DNA of 64,000 bases, taken from assembly GCF_036588685.1 (NCBI RefSeq), contig NC_086380.1, positions 51,636,614-51,700,613 on the forward strand. The letters are read 5' to 3'. This stretch comes from Mytilus trossulus (lineage: Eukaryota > Mollusca > Bivalvia > Mytilida > Mytilidae). Positions 32,577 to 45,700 of the stretch are shown piece after piece. Within the stretch, counting starts at the first letter, position 1. Every line of letters begins with the position of its first letter. Both the position numbers and the translations under genes were made by a program. The notes beneath the pieces were generated by a model. That model was not told the origin of the DNA. It saw only the letters and a program-made list of their open reading frames with translations, and did no database searches.

Positions 32577-33285
32577 TAATCTAATGAATAGAAAGAATGC
32601 TGATCTACATGACGAGAACGGGTGTAGGAGAAAGCATAATTAAAGGGATACAACTCTTATACATGTATATCAAGGTTAAGCCTGTATCAAAAGTTTTCAT
32701 TATAATAATAGTAACTAATATATAATTCAACTCTTTTTCACAAGAATACTTTAAAAGAATGAATCAAACTACTAATTAAAAAAAAACATGATACTGAAGT
32801 AAAGAGTTTTCTCCCTTTATGTTATTGAAAGGGAGATAAAATGTAGTATTTGTCAATATAATATCTTTTCTTACAGTATGAAAGTTTGCTTGACTATTCG
32901 TTATTTATTCTAAATGGACAAAATGAGAATCAATCTACTTTGAATGAAGCATATTTAACCTACACTGCACACAACAACTTTCTTCACATTAACAATCAAT
33001 TGAATATAACATCTTGTAGATGAAAAAGGCTTCATTATGTGTCTTGCTGCGGGTCATTTATACAATATCAATTTGCAAATAATATACATGACATTATACA
33101 CTGCTGGGAATTATACAGTTTATAAAAACTCTTAACACTGGGAATAATACAGCTTTATATAAAATTTCTCAACACTGCGAGAATCATACAGTTTCTTTAC
33201 TGCTAGGAATATCACTACGTAATTTCATAAGCCTTATAAGCAGTCAAGTATACTACAAGACATAAAATTACAAAAAATGAAGCTG

Positions 33286-33495
33286 TACTGTAAATTCAGA
33301 AATTATTGCGTGCATTTATTATTGCTATTTTGTCATTTTACACTTGAATGCATTTTTAATTTTTACGATTTTGAGAAAAGTCATGCTTAATTCAGTAAAA
33401 ATATTACAAAATGCGAGTTTTAATTATTGCGTTTAAAACTTAGTCGCATTATTCGCAATAATAAAAACCTTGCAATAATTTCTGAATTTACAGTA
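33286..33495. mobile_element. Tc1/mariner-type MITE, 210 bp
   Basis: Near-perfect inverted ends tactgtaaattcagaaatta and taatttctgaatttacagta, with TA at the boundaries. A decayed relative may lie at 43040-43225. Confidence 0.8.
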
Positions 33496-33559
33496 TTTAG
33501 AATCATATTTATCTACAGTTATGCTGTGTTTACATTTTCCACACAATATTATAGCCAAT

Positions 33560-36500
33560 TGTAAAAAACTAGAGGCTCTAAAGAGCCTGTGTCGCTCACC
33601 TTGGTATATGTGAATATTAAACAAAGGAAGCAGATGAATTCATGACAAAATTGTGTTTTGTTGATGGTGATGTGTTTTTAAATCTTACTTTACTAAACAG
33701 TCTTGCTGCTTACAATTATCTCTATCTATATTGAAATTGGCCCAGTAGTATCAGTGGAAATGTTAATTAAAAATTTAAAATTTTATGAAAATTGTTAAAA
33801 ATTGACTATAAAGGACAATAACTCCTTAGGGGGTCAATTGACCATTTCGGTCATGTTGACTTATTTATAGATCCTACTTTGCTGAACATTATTGCTGTTT
33901 ACAGTTTATCTTTATCTATAATAATATTCAAGATAATAACCAAAAACAGCAAAATTTCCTTAAAATTACCGATTCACGGGCAGCAACCCAACAACAGGTT
34001 GTCAGATTCATCTTCCAATTACAGGGCAGATAGATATTGATCTGATAAACAAATTCATCCCAAGTCAGATTGCTCTAAATGCTTTGGTTTTGAGTTATAA
34101 GCCAAAAACTGCATTTTACCCCTATGTTCTATTTTTAGCCTTTGTGGCCATCTTGGTTGGTTGACCTGGTCACGCCACACATTTTTTAAACTAGATACCA
34201 CAAAGATGATTGTTGCCAAGTTTGGATTAATTTGGCCCAGTAGTTTCAGAGGAGAAGATTTTTGTAAAGATAACTAAGATTTACGAAAAAATGGTTAAAA
34301 ATTGACTATAAAGGGCAATAACTCCTAAACAGGTCAACTGACCATTTCGGTCATGTTGACTTGTTTGTAGATAATACTTTGTTGAACATTATTGCTGTTT
34401 ACAGTTTATCTCTATCTATAATAATATTCAAGATAAAAACCAAAAACAGCAAAATTTCCTTAAAATTACCAATTCAGGAGCAGCAACCCAACAACCAATT
34501 GACTGATTCATCTGAAAATTTCAGGGCAGATAGATCTTGACCTGATTAACATTTTTATCTCATGTCAAATTTCCTCAAAAGGTTTTGGTTTTTGAGTTAT
34601 ATGCCAAAAACTGCATTTTACCCCTATGTTCTATTTTTAGCCGTGGCGGCCATCTTAGTTGGTTGACCAGGTCACGCCACACATTTTTTAAACTAGATAC
34701 CCCAAAGATGATTGTGGCCAAGTTTGGATTAACTTGGCCCAGTAGTTTCAGAGGAGAAGATTTTTGTAAAAGATTACTTTAATTTACGAAAAATGGTTAA
34801 AAATTTACTATAAAGGGCAATAACTCCTAAACGGGTCAACTGACCATTTTGGTCATGTTGACTTATTTGTAGATCTTACTTTGCTGAACATTATTGCTGT
34901 TTACAGTTTATCTCTATCTATAATAATATTCAAGATAAAAACCAAAAACAGCAAAATTTCCTTAAAATTACCAATTCAGGGGCAGCAACCCAACAACCGA
35001 TTGACCGATTCATCTGAAAATTTCAGGGCAGATAGATCTTGACCTGATAAACATATATACCCCATGTCAGATTTGCTCTAAATGCTTTGGTTTTTGAGTT
35101 ATAAGCCAAAAACTGCATTTTACCCCTATGTTCTATTTTTAGCCCTGGTGGCCATCTTGGTTGGTTGACCGGGTCACGCCACACATTTTTTAAACTAGAT
35201 ACCCCAATGATGATTGTGGCCAAGTTTGGATTAATTTGGCCCAGTAGTTTCAGAGGAGAAGATTTTTGTAAAGATAACTAAGATTTACGAAAAAATGGTT
35301 AAAAATTGACTATAAAGGGCAATAACTCCTAAACAGGTCAACTGACCATTTCGGTCATGTTGACTTGTTTGTAGATAATACTTTGTTGAACATTATTGCT
35401 GTTTACAGTTTATCTCTATCTATAATAATATTCAAGATAAAAACCAAAAACAGCAAAATTTCCTTAAAATTACCAATTCAGGAGCAGCAACCCAACAACC
35501 AATTGACTGATTCATCTGAAAATTTCAGGGCAGATAGATCTTGACCTGATAAACATATTTACCCCAGGTCAGATTTGCTCTAAATGCTTTGGTTTTGAGT
35601 TATAAGCCAAAAACTGCATTTTACCCCTATGTTCTATTTTTAGCCTTTGAGGCCATCTTGTTTGGTTGACCTGGTCACGCCACACATTTTTTAAACTAGA
35701 TACCCCAAAGATGATTGTTGCCAAGTTTGGATTAACTTGGCCCAGTAGTTTCAGAGGAGAAGATTTTTGTAAAGATAACTAAGATTTACGAAAAAATGGT
35801 TAAAAATTGACTATAAAGGGCAATAACTCCTAAACAGGTCAACTGACCATTTCGGTCATGTTGACTTGTTTGTAGATAATACTTTGTTGAACATTATTGC
35901 TGTTTACAGTTTATCTCTATCTATAATAATATTCAAGATAAAAACCAAAAACAGCAAAATTTCCTTAAAATTACCAATTCAGGAGCAGCAACCCAACAAC
36001 CAATTGACTGATTCATCTGAAAATTTCAGGGCAGATAGATCTTGACCTGATAAACATTTTTATCTCATGTCAAATTTCCTCAAAAGGTTTTGGTTTTTGA
36101 GTTATATGCCAAAAACTGCATTTTACCCCTATGTTCTATTTTTAGCCGTGGCGGCCATCTTGGTTGGTTGACCAGGTCACGCCACACATTTTTTAAACTA
36201 GATACCCCAAAGATGATTGTGGCCAAGTTTGGATTAACTTGGCCCAGTAGTTTCAGAGGAGAAGATTTTTGTAAAAGATTACTTTAATTTACGAAAAATG
36301 GTTAAAAATTTACTATAAAGGGCAATAACTCCTAAACGGGTCAACTGACCATTTTGGTCATGTTGACTTATTTGTAGATCTTACTTTGCTGAACATTATT
36401 GCTGTTTACAGTTTATCTCTATCTATAATAATATTCAAGATAAAAACCAAAAACAGCAAAATTTCCTTAAAATTACCAATTCAGGGGCAGCAACCCAACA

Positions 36501-36872
36501 ACCGATTGACCGATTTATCTGAAAATTTCAGGGCAGATAGATCTTGACCTGATAAACATATTTACCCCATGTCAGATTTGCTCTAAATGCTTTGGTTTTT
36601 GAGTTATAAGCCAAAAACTGCATTTTACCCCTATGTTCTATTTTTAGCCCTGGCGGCCATCTTGGTTGGTTGACCCGGTCACGCCACACATTTTTTAAAC
36701 TAGATACCCCAATGATGATTGTGGCCAAGTTTGGTTTGATTTGGCCCAGTAGTTTCAGAGGAGAAGATTTTTGTAAAAGTTAACGACGACGGACGACGGA
36801 CGACGGACGACGGACGCCGGACGCAAAGTGATGGGAAAAGCTCACTTGGCCCTTCGGGCCAGGTGAGCTAAA
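33560..36872. mobile_element. Large non-autonomous element with ~500-bp tandem units
   Basis: It begins actagaggctctaaagagcc followed by tgtgtcgctcacct and ends with a gacgacgga block (36784-36825), aagctcacttggcccttcgg and ccaggtgagct. The ends are imperfect inverted repeats (gctcacct and aggtgagc). Between them about six to seven units of roughly 500 bp repeat, marked by tttacagtttatctctatct near 33898, 34399, 34906, 35404, 35905 and 36409. Segments 1505 bp apart (for example 34585 and 36090, or 35023 and 36528) are nearly identical, so three units form a higher-order repeat. The 65-66-codon frames repeating every 1505 bp are not genes. Confidence 0.85.
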
Positions 36873-37332
36873 AATTAACCCTTTGAATGTTTTCAAAGTG
36901 TAGAAATTCACAAGGTTTAATAACACAGGATTCATATACAAAATGCCAGGCAAGGGCTTTTATCAATGTTCCATCAAGCTTGGTACAAGTATATAAAAAT
37001 AAGAAGATGTGATAGGATTGTATGTAACTTGACTAATCTATCTAATAATTATTGTAGAAATTAAAAGGTTTCCACCAACAGGGCACATGTTTTAACTGTC
37101 CAGTAATTATTGTGGAAATAAAAAACATTCCAAAATTTAGGGTACCTGTAGAAATTAACAAAAATCGTTGAGAACATACTTAGTTGCTGACTTTGAATTT
37201 ACTTCACAATTTTTTATTTTTATTATGGCACATTTAAAAGGTCACTCATCCATATCAGATATATATCATAATTATTTTTAACATCTGAATGCTTGTGTAT
37301 AAATTTATGCATATCATATGAGAGTGAGAGAC

Positions 37333-37542
37333 TACTGGATTCATTTATTTTCGTGGGTACCAATTTTCGTGGATTGAGGAAAATTTACATGTTCGTCGAT
37401 ATTTGATTTCATGGTTTTGACAAAGTCTGCAAATAAGCCATAAGAACGTTTGTCTTTCGTTGAACATTTAATTTCGTGGTTCAACTGTTCCCACGAAATC
37501 CACGAAAGTTGGTATCCAATGAATAATAATGAATCCACAGTA
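37333..37542. mobile_element. Tc1/mariner-type MITE with long inverted ends
   Basis: The left end ctggattcatttattttcgt and the right end complement pair over about 45 bp (cgtgg(g)taccaa(t)tttcgtgga against ccacgaaagttggtatcca), with TA at both boundaries. A remnant of a relative lies at 52545-52620 (ttgtggttcaactgtag). Confidence 0.8.
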
Positions 37543-37639
37543 ATCTGAAGAAGTCATACTCGTCTAAATACTTCTACCAATTTTGTTAAAATTCTGTTCA
37601 TCTGACTTTGTATAACTACTATGAAGGATTGGGCAGAAT

Positions 37640-38830
37640 CAATTTGCGCCAATTGCAGTTTTGAAAAGGTATTAATTGCGCCACTCTCTTTTATTTTAAT
37701 GGTACTAATTGCGCCACATTTACCTGTTAAGGTGTAATACCACCAAATCATGGTACATCACATCTGGTTGCATACGAAAGTAGGTCTAAAAAAATATTCC
37801 CTTGAATTTGACCGTTGTAGGTAATTAATCCTACATTTTATTGCAGTAAAACTATTTCTGAGTCATAAACATATGTCTTGGGTATTTCAAAACACCATTA
37901 TTTTTTATTTGTGATTTCTATAGAAAATTTTGTAATCTTGAGGTTACATGGTGACTAAACCTTGTATACAGATAGAATAAGGGGAGAAATTTGGTTGGTT
38001 AACTTCCAATGATGGTTATTTTCTTATATGCAATGAAATGTTATGTGAAACTTTTTCTATAGAACTGGACAGGATAAAACTTTACTCATGTCAAGTATTT
38101 CTTTATTTGAAACAAAGATAAATTCTACACAATTTTTTGAAAAGTGCAAATTTAACAAAGACTAATAGGGGAAAATCAATGGTGGTATTACACCTTAATA
38201 TATTTTACTTATATCATACCTGTACCGTGATGTTGTACCTAAATCATACATGCTCTAACTTTTCTACCTAAGATTTAAGTATACACTCGATCATCAAATA
38301 TAAGAAAACTCACCAAAAAATAAATTGTTTAGTAATAGAATATTTTTTCTCGAGTCAAGAGTCTGATAGAGGAACACCGGTCATCATTGTTGTAGAATAT
38401 ACATTCCGTCAGGCAATCGTAAAGAAAACTGGAGATATAAGGTAGAGATGTACAGTTAAGTCGTGTCGTGCTAGGTTATTCACAGATGAATCGTGTACAA
38501 TTATTTTGAATGGAGATTTATATCATATTCATGAAACAAATGCAACTGATATGTTGTCAGAGCGACCTTCAAAATTGATAAATTCACAGCTCTTCTAAAT
38601 TGAAGAACATTTAGAAAAGAAAGATTTAAGATATGTGCGTCAGTAAATTTATATAGAAAGAAGAAAACTTCATCCTGCTCAACCTCAAAAATAAATAAAA
38701 TTGGCGCAATTGAATGATTATTTTATTGGCGCAAATGATACTTATATGTTTGAAAATTAGGTGGCGCAAAAGAAATATTGGCCTTATTAAGTTGTAGCGC
38801 AAATGAGCTACTTTTTGGCGCAAAAGGATA
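37640..38830. mobile_element. Element with clustered sub-terminal TTGCGCCA repeats
   Basis: The left side has ttgcgcca three times (about 37647, 37679 and 37709); the right side has the complement tggcgca four times plus one variant (about 38702, 38733, 38763, 38796 and 38817). Short motifs of opposite orientation clustered at two ends resemble transposase-binding sub-terminal repeats. Exact termini are not clear. Confidence 0.5.
37727..38198. mobile_element. TTAA-flanked inverted-repeat element, 472 bp
   Basis: TTAAGGTGTAATACCACC at the left and its exact complement at the right, TTAA being the piggyBac-type target duplication. Nested in the TTGCGCCA element. Non-coding. Confidence 0.75.
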
Positions 38831-39094
38831 TCGCCCGAAGGATTATAGGTTGGTCCTCAATTAACATGACCAAATGTAATTTAGCTGAGAGAGAAGGGGG
38901 GAATAACTCCACACCAACAGGTAATGTCACAGTTCTGTTATACAATGAAAATCTCAGTTCACAAATCCATCCTAACCACTCTATGGTTACACAAAGTCTA
39001 GTACCTGATGGCCTTCTGCATCTCCTAATCAATTTTACTTTATAATACATTTTTAAGAAAAGAGGGTGCTGAAATTGAAAACTTTAGAATTTGA

Positions 39095-39340
39095 TTACCA
39101 AACACAAGGATGTGTCCCCAATACATGGATGCCCCACTTGCACTATCATTGACATTAAAATTAGAAAGATCATATCATAAGAAACACATATACAAAGTTT
39201 CAGGTTGATTGGACTTCAACTTCACCAAAAAATACCTCAACCAAAAACTTTAACCTGAAACTGGACAGACAAACAAACAGACGGATGAATGGACGAACGG
39301 ACCCACAGACCAGAAAACATATATCCTAGGTGGGGCATAA
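39095..39340. repeat. Dispersed mussel repeat with GAC-rich tail
   Basis: From aacacaaggatgtgtcccca to cagaccagaaaacatatatc; contains cagacaaacaaacagacgga. Related to 29740-30080. Confidence 0.6.
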
Positions 39341-39555
39341 AAAGTATCTTCCATATTTAATACTATGTTTCATCATCTAGAAAGTCAGCAGACAAATGCA
39401 TATGCAAGGTCTTCAAAGTACTATATGTATTCCACAGAAAGAATGCTTTATATTGAAAAGAAAGCATTGATTTAACAAGACCAGTAGTTACTTTTCAAAG
39501 ACAGCATGCCCCCCTTTAATATATTCTCAATACTTGATGCACACATAATGTAACT

Positions 39556-39580
39556 ACCCCCCCCCCCCCCCCCCCCCCCA
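39556..39580. repeat. Poly-C run
   Basis: Over 20 consecutive C. It creates a Gly string in an overlapping minus-strand frame that is not a gene. Confidence 0.9.
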
Positions 39581-40344
39581 CGAAAAAGATAGAAAATAAA
39601 CACCTTGTGAAAATAAATATATAACAATATAGGAGTGATATAAAGCAGAAATGAATAATTGTTGTCCATTAAAAAATAATATTCATAGTTTACATTCACA
39701 AGGAAATAATTACAAATGAAATGAATATCACATATACCAGCACCAATAGAAATATTGATAGACCTCTGGGTAGACCTTGATTCAGGGAGATAACTCTTTA
39801 AATCAGTTATAAGTTTGTGAAAGTCAAGAATCAGCAATGGATTTTAAGCATTTACGTGAAACTGAGTGGAAATAATTTATGTAACCTAAAAGCTTAGATT
39901 ATATGAAGGAAAATATTGGTTGACACAAACAACCATGAGAGGGCTGTTAAGCCGGTCAAAGTTGTTTAAAACTTCCATCATGATGATTTTAAGGATTTAT
40001 TTCCCTTAACCTAGGTCCACCTCCTTAAATAACAAAATATTACAGAAATAAAGTAATCCGCAGGAAATTTCACATGCAATCAAAATAAAATTCTTTAGAA
40101 TTATTTATAAGTTAGATTTCTAGTCTGCTTTTTGTTCAAAACAACTATTTAAGCCATGAACGTTTTTAAATGAATTTCAAGGATGTAATGTTTTTAAAAC
40201 TCATATTTTTGAACTTTGTTTATTTTAAATATACCATATTCTTATAAACTATTAATTACTGTTCTGTAGTTAATAAACCAGGGCTTCATCCAATAGTTTA
40301 TTATAGTCCTATCAATAGCTAACATTTTGATTTTTCTTTATGAC

Positions 40345-40705
40345 ACAATTGATTCAGTACTTGACACAATAGTTGCAAAAATTGACACAATGCAACATCA
40401 ATTCAGTACTTATCACAATCAACTACTTGACACAATCAATTCAGTACGTGACACTATGGATGTAGTAAAAACACTATGGGTTCAGTACTTATCACAATCA
40501 AGTACTTGACACAATCAATTCAGTACTTATCACAATCAAGTACTTGACACAATCAATTCAGTACTTATCACAATCAAGTACTTGACACAATCAATTCAGT
40601 ACGTGACACTATGGATGTAGTAAAAACACTATGGGTTCAGTACTTGGCACAATCAATTCAGTACAACCTCACTATGGATTCAGTATTGGACACAATCAAG
40701 TGAGA
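40345..40705. repeat. Minisatellite, compound 21- and about 40-bp units
   Basis: The units are variants of acttgacacaatcaattcagt, and larger blocks (such as tacgtgacactatggatgta through gggttcagtact, at about 40447 and 40602) are repeated 155 bp apart. No exon adjoins it. Confidence 0.85.
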
Positions 40706-42492
40706 AATGACAAAAAGTACAAATACTGGACGTTTAAAAATTTTGGTACATTTTGAAAATGTAGTATTTATTTCCTCACTTTTTTAAAAAATAAACTGTT
40801 AATCCTTTCTTTAAGCAATAGCAAAATAAACTGCCATTTTACCTCAAAGATTTTTCACATTTTGTATACACCATCTAAAGCAAGCTTTAAATATAAATGG
40901 ATACAAAGTTGACATTATAAGATGCTGATATACAAAGTATCAAAATACAGACACATACATATATATATATAACATTGCTTGTTGTACACAATAAGTGTAT
41001 CTACAGATAGGTGCAGTCATAACATTCCATCAAGTGCTTTAATCATGCTTATAATAGTGAATGACAGATGTCTCCTTTGTGTATGGTAACTATCAAATTT
41101 TGTGTTTATTAAAAATTTCTGTTTGGCTAAGATAGTCTTGGTTATATTCTTCTGTTGGTTATTTAGTAACCAAATATTCCCTTCCATTTCAATAACTTAT
41201 ACAAGCCCACCTAAGTCTAACTGAAAATTTTCTATTATTAGCCATGGTATTTTTTTTTGTGTTGTTTTCATTTTGATAAATAATTTTTAGTCATGTCACA
41301 GTTACTAAAGCATTCATATCTATGAATGATGAATTTTGATGTGATGTGACTTGTGTCCGTCCCCATCTGTATTTGATAGAAATAAATATAAATAATTATC
41401 CTGTGGATTCAATTATTGTACTGGTTTTAAGATAAAAAAAAAATTGTCAAACTAGATTTCGTGGTTATGACAAGACCATATGAATTTGTAATTTGTTGAA
41501 AATTTTACCCACTAAATTGATGAAAATTATTTTTTTACACACACATTTTTTATCGAGAAAATGTCCAATAAATAACTAGGTTTGTACGTTTAAAGAATAT
41601 ATAAATAACAATAGTTAATTTCAATAATTTTTAGTCACATAAATCTGACAATTTAAAATCAATAATCATTTACCTCCCTTTGTCAAGTTGTGTCAAGTAA
41701 GGTAAAATTGGCGGTGTAATTATCTCCCCTTGTATCAAATAATTATCTCTTTTGTTTTGAGATTGTTGAACAATGGAAAAGCATTTTAGATCCAAAATGC
41801 TATATTATATTAAATTATGGCTATCAAAATTCAAAGGTTTATTTACTATGGTAATTTTATCCAAAAAAAACTCAATGCTTATTAAAATCATATAGTATAA
41901 GAATATGGATTTCTTACTGGAGATAACAATAATTAATGACAGACATGAAAAGAACCTATGACCTACATTTACTGATTGCAATTCATAGTCAATCATTGCT
42001 ATTTTCCGATTTTTTTTTCAATTTACAAATTATTATTAGATATTCAAAAACCATGCTACAGTTGAATAACAACATAGATTGCAACAAAATATTGCAGTTC
42101 CATCAAGTTAATAATATTTACTTGATTAATGATATTTGTTTCTTTTTTTTGTCCACATTCATCTTGTTTATATTCACATTCTTCTTTTCTTTGTCTACAT
42201 TCTTCATGTCTTTATCCACATTCCACTCATTTTTATTTTCCTAGATATATACTTATTTGTAACATTGAACTTCTAACAAAGGAATTTTCTTTTCAAAGCT
42301 AAACAATATTTTTTTATTTTACTGAAAGTTTTCCCAGAAATGTAAAAAATAAATCTTATGTGTTCTTAAAACAAATTCTGATGACAGATTATGTGAATTT
42401 TCATATGATAGAATACGTTATTTTATCAGTTGTAAAATCTTCATGAGTTAAATATTGTAGCCATTCACAAAGGGCAAAGTTCAAGACCCATA
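40706..42492. other. ANKRD13 3' flank
   Basis: No gene seen. Minus-strand AATAAA hexamers at 42313-42318 and 42232-42237, 175-260 bases after the stop, are candidate polyadenylation signals. Confidence 0.4.
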
Positions 42493-42715
42493 TTACTTTT
42501 CCGTAATAGATAATTTCAGAATCATTTCTAGTTGTTCCTCTTCTTGTTTCCGACGATTTGCATCGTCTTCGATTTGTTGACGAGATATTTCTAACGCTAC
42601 ACGAAGTTCTTCATCTACGTCCGATGATATATCACTCACACTAATCATTTCCGGCTGAGTTGTTGTAGGTAATCCATTACTTCCCTGTGACATGGCTAGG
42701 CTGTCAGCTATAGCT
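42493..42715 (-). CDS. ANKRD13: ANKRD13 exon 14 with stop: UIMs 2-4
   Basis: Acceptor ttgtttacag|A. Encodes [23 protein letters not shown] and [16 protein letters not shown], then stop. The terminal motif is typical of ANKRD13A/B/D. Confidence 0.94.
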
Positions 42716-45700
42716 CTGTAAACAAGAAAGAAAGCAAGTTAATTATAGTGACATGGCTAGACTGCCCACTATAGCTCTGTAAACAAGTAAGAAAACAAGT
42801 TTATTATAGCGACATGTGTAAATCAAGATAAATAAATTTATATAATTGTAAAAAATATAATCTGACACTCAAAATACAACTGACCAAATGCACCAATATG
42901 TCATCTTTTACTTTCAATTCAATATAAATGATTCAATATCAGTATATAAGATATAAATTGAATACATCAAATAGGGAATACAACTTATTCACAGTCTTGA
43001 CTAAATATGGGGACAAAAAATTCAAAGCAAAAAGATAGCACTGTAAACTGATGATCTCATTCATTATTGCGATTTTTCAAGAATGGACAAAAATATGAGT
43101 GTCATTATTGTGATTTCGAAAAAAAGGGCATACAGGTCTATATTTCCGTTATCAGAATGCAAGTTTTTATTATTAAGATACTCACCCAGTCACATTTATA
43201 AAAACTCTCAATAATTTATGAGTTTACAAAAATTCAACCCACATATAAAACTAGAGGCTCTCAAGAGCCTGTGTCGCTCACCTGTTACTGTATTTACTGA
43301 TGTCGGTCATCTTGGTTGGTCATGTTGGTAGGTGGGGTCATTAGACACTTTTTTTAAATAGATACCATAGTGATGATTGTGGCCACGTTTAGTTTAATAT
43401 GGCCCATAGTTTTAGAAAAGAAGATTTTTGTACAAGTTACAAAAATGACGAAAATTTGTTTAAAATTGACTATAAAGGGCAATAACTCCTTAAGGGGTAC
43501 TCTTACAATTTTTATCATATAGACTTATTTGTAGATCCTACTTTGCTGAACAAAATTGCTGTTTACAGTTTATCTCTATCTATAATAGTATTCAAGATAA
43601 TAACCAAAAACTGCAAAATTTCATTAAAATTACCAATTTTAGGGCAGCAACCCAATAACGAGTTGTCAGATTCATCTGAAAATTTGCGAGGGGATAGATC
43701 TTATTCTGATGGACATCTAAATCTTGAAAGATTTGCCCTAAATGTCTTAGTTTTAAAGATATAAATCAAAAACTGCATTTTACCACTATGTTCTAATTTT
43801 AGCCATGTCGGCCATTTTGTTTGGTAGGCGGTGTCATCAGACACATTTTTCAAACTATATACCACAATGATAATTATCGCCAAGTTTGGTTTAATTTGGC
43901 TATGTAGTTTCAGAGAAGAAGATTTTTGTACAAGTTACAAAAACTGATGAAAATTTGTTAAAAATTGACTATAAAGGGCAATAACTCCTTAAGGGGTTGA
44001 CTGACAATTTTGGTCATGTTGATTTATTTGTAGGTTTTACTTTGCTGAACATTATTGCTGTTTACAGTTTAATTCTATCTATAATAGTATTCAAGATAAT
44101 AACCAAAAGCTGCAAAATTTCCTTAAAATAACCAATTCAGGGGCAGCAACCTAACAACAGGTTGTCTGATTTATCTGAAAATTCTAGGGCAGATAGATCT
44201 TGACCTGATTAACAAATTTACCCCATGTCAGATTTGCTCTAAATGTTTTGGTTTCAAAGATATAAGCCAAAATATACATTTTACCCCTGTGTTCTATTTT
44301 TAGCCATGGCGGCCATCTTGGTTGGATGGCCAGGTCACCGGACACATTTTTTAAACTAGATACTCCAAGGATGATTGTGGCCAAGTTTGAAAAAATTTGG
44401 CCCAGTAGTTTCAGAGGAGAAGATTTTTGTAAAAGTTTACGGACGACGGACGACGGACGCAGGACGACGGACGACGGACGCCAAGTGATGAGAAAAGCTC
44501 ACTTGACCTTTCAGGTCAGGTGAGCTAAAAAGGAGATGTGGTATGATTGCAAATAGACAACTATCAAGGTAAGACCAAATGACACAGATGTATTAGACTA
44601 GGTTAATTGCATTGGTCTTTTCAATCCCAAACAGTTCTCCCAAGTTTGGTTAAGATCTGGCGTTTATAATAGGTTGTATATAGTGGTGTATGTAGAATAT
44701 ATGTACCTTTGCAGTAATCTCTCCTCGTCATCCCTTGTCCCTGATACAGGGGCAGGAGGGGGTCTAATGTTATTTAATGCCTCCATAAATGTTAGCTGAA
44801 AATAAAGCATCATGTAACTTTTTTATATACAATCATACATAAGTTCCAAGAGATGTAAGATAGTTTGTTATCCTTCCTAAAGATTGCTCATTTCAGTCTT
44901 CAGTAAAACTATACATTTGTTTTCAGTTGTAGTTGAAATCAATCAACCAATTAATTTTCTTTCTAAACTTTTATGAAGTTTTACCTTGTACATTAAAATT
45001 GTCTTTGTTCATTGATGAAGGTCACAACAGATGATTGGATATATAATTTCATACGTTAACATCAAACATTTGTTCAATGAAGTACACACATTTGTTTCAA
45101 AACAAAACAAAACATTTATCAAATAATTATACCATTCTATATTGACTGAGGCTTTAGATTGAGGCTAATATGTTAAAATAATTTACCTGATCATTTTCAG
45201 TACTACTTCCACCGTCCATCAGACTCTGTTGTATAGCAAACTGTAGAAGTTCATCATCCTCATCTCGTAATCGTTCATGATGACCATCACCTGCAAAAAA
45301 ATAATAAAATCATCAAGGGACATAACTCCGGAATTGTAAAAGTTCATCATTTTTTATCTCGTAATCGTTCATGGTGACCATCACCTGCAAAAAAAAAAAA
45401 AATCATAAAGGGACATAACTCAGGAACTGTAGAAGTTCATCGTCCTCATCTCGTAATCGTTCATGGTGACCATCACCTGCAAAAAAAAAAAAATCATAAA
45501 GGGACATAACTCAGGAACTGTAGAAGTTCATCGTCTCATCTCGTAATTGTTCATGGTGACCATCACCTGCAAAAAAAAAAAAAATCATAAAGGGACATAA
45601 CTCAGGAATTGTAGAAGTTCATTGTCCTCATCTCGTAATCGTTCATGGTGACCATCACCTGCAAAAAATAATAAAATCATAAAGGGACATAACTCAGGAA

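Noticed and set aside
35023-35223. Conserved 66-codon frames (also 34585, 36090, 36528, 44184) as a gene family
   Set aside because: They recur only because they lie in the tandem units of one non-coding element, and both strands of the same units are open in places.
39472-39837. 121-codon minus-strand frame with a Gly string
   Set aside because: It crosses a poly-C run and AT-rich DNA, with no homology, no splice context and random-looking composition.
40345-40705. Minisatellite as another exon-boundary array
   Set aside because: No exon or splice site adjoins it, and its units have no similarity to the genes in the window.
43040-43225. Another copy of the 33286 MITE
   Set aside because: The ends only partly match (ctgtaaactgatgatctcat and aataatttatgagtttaca); too diverged to call with confidence.
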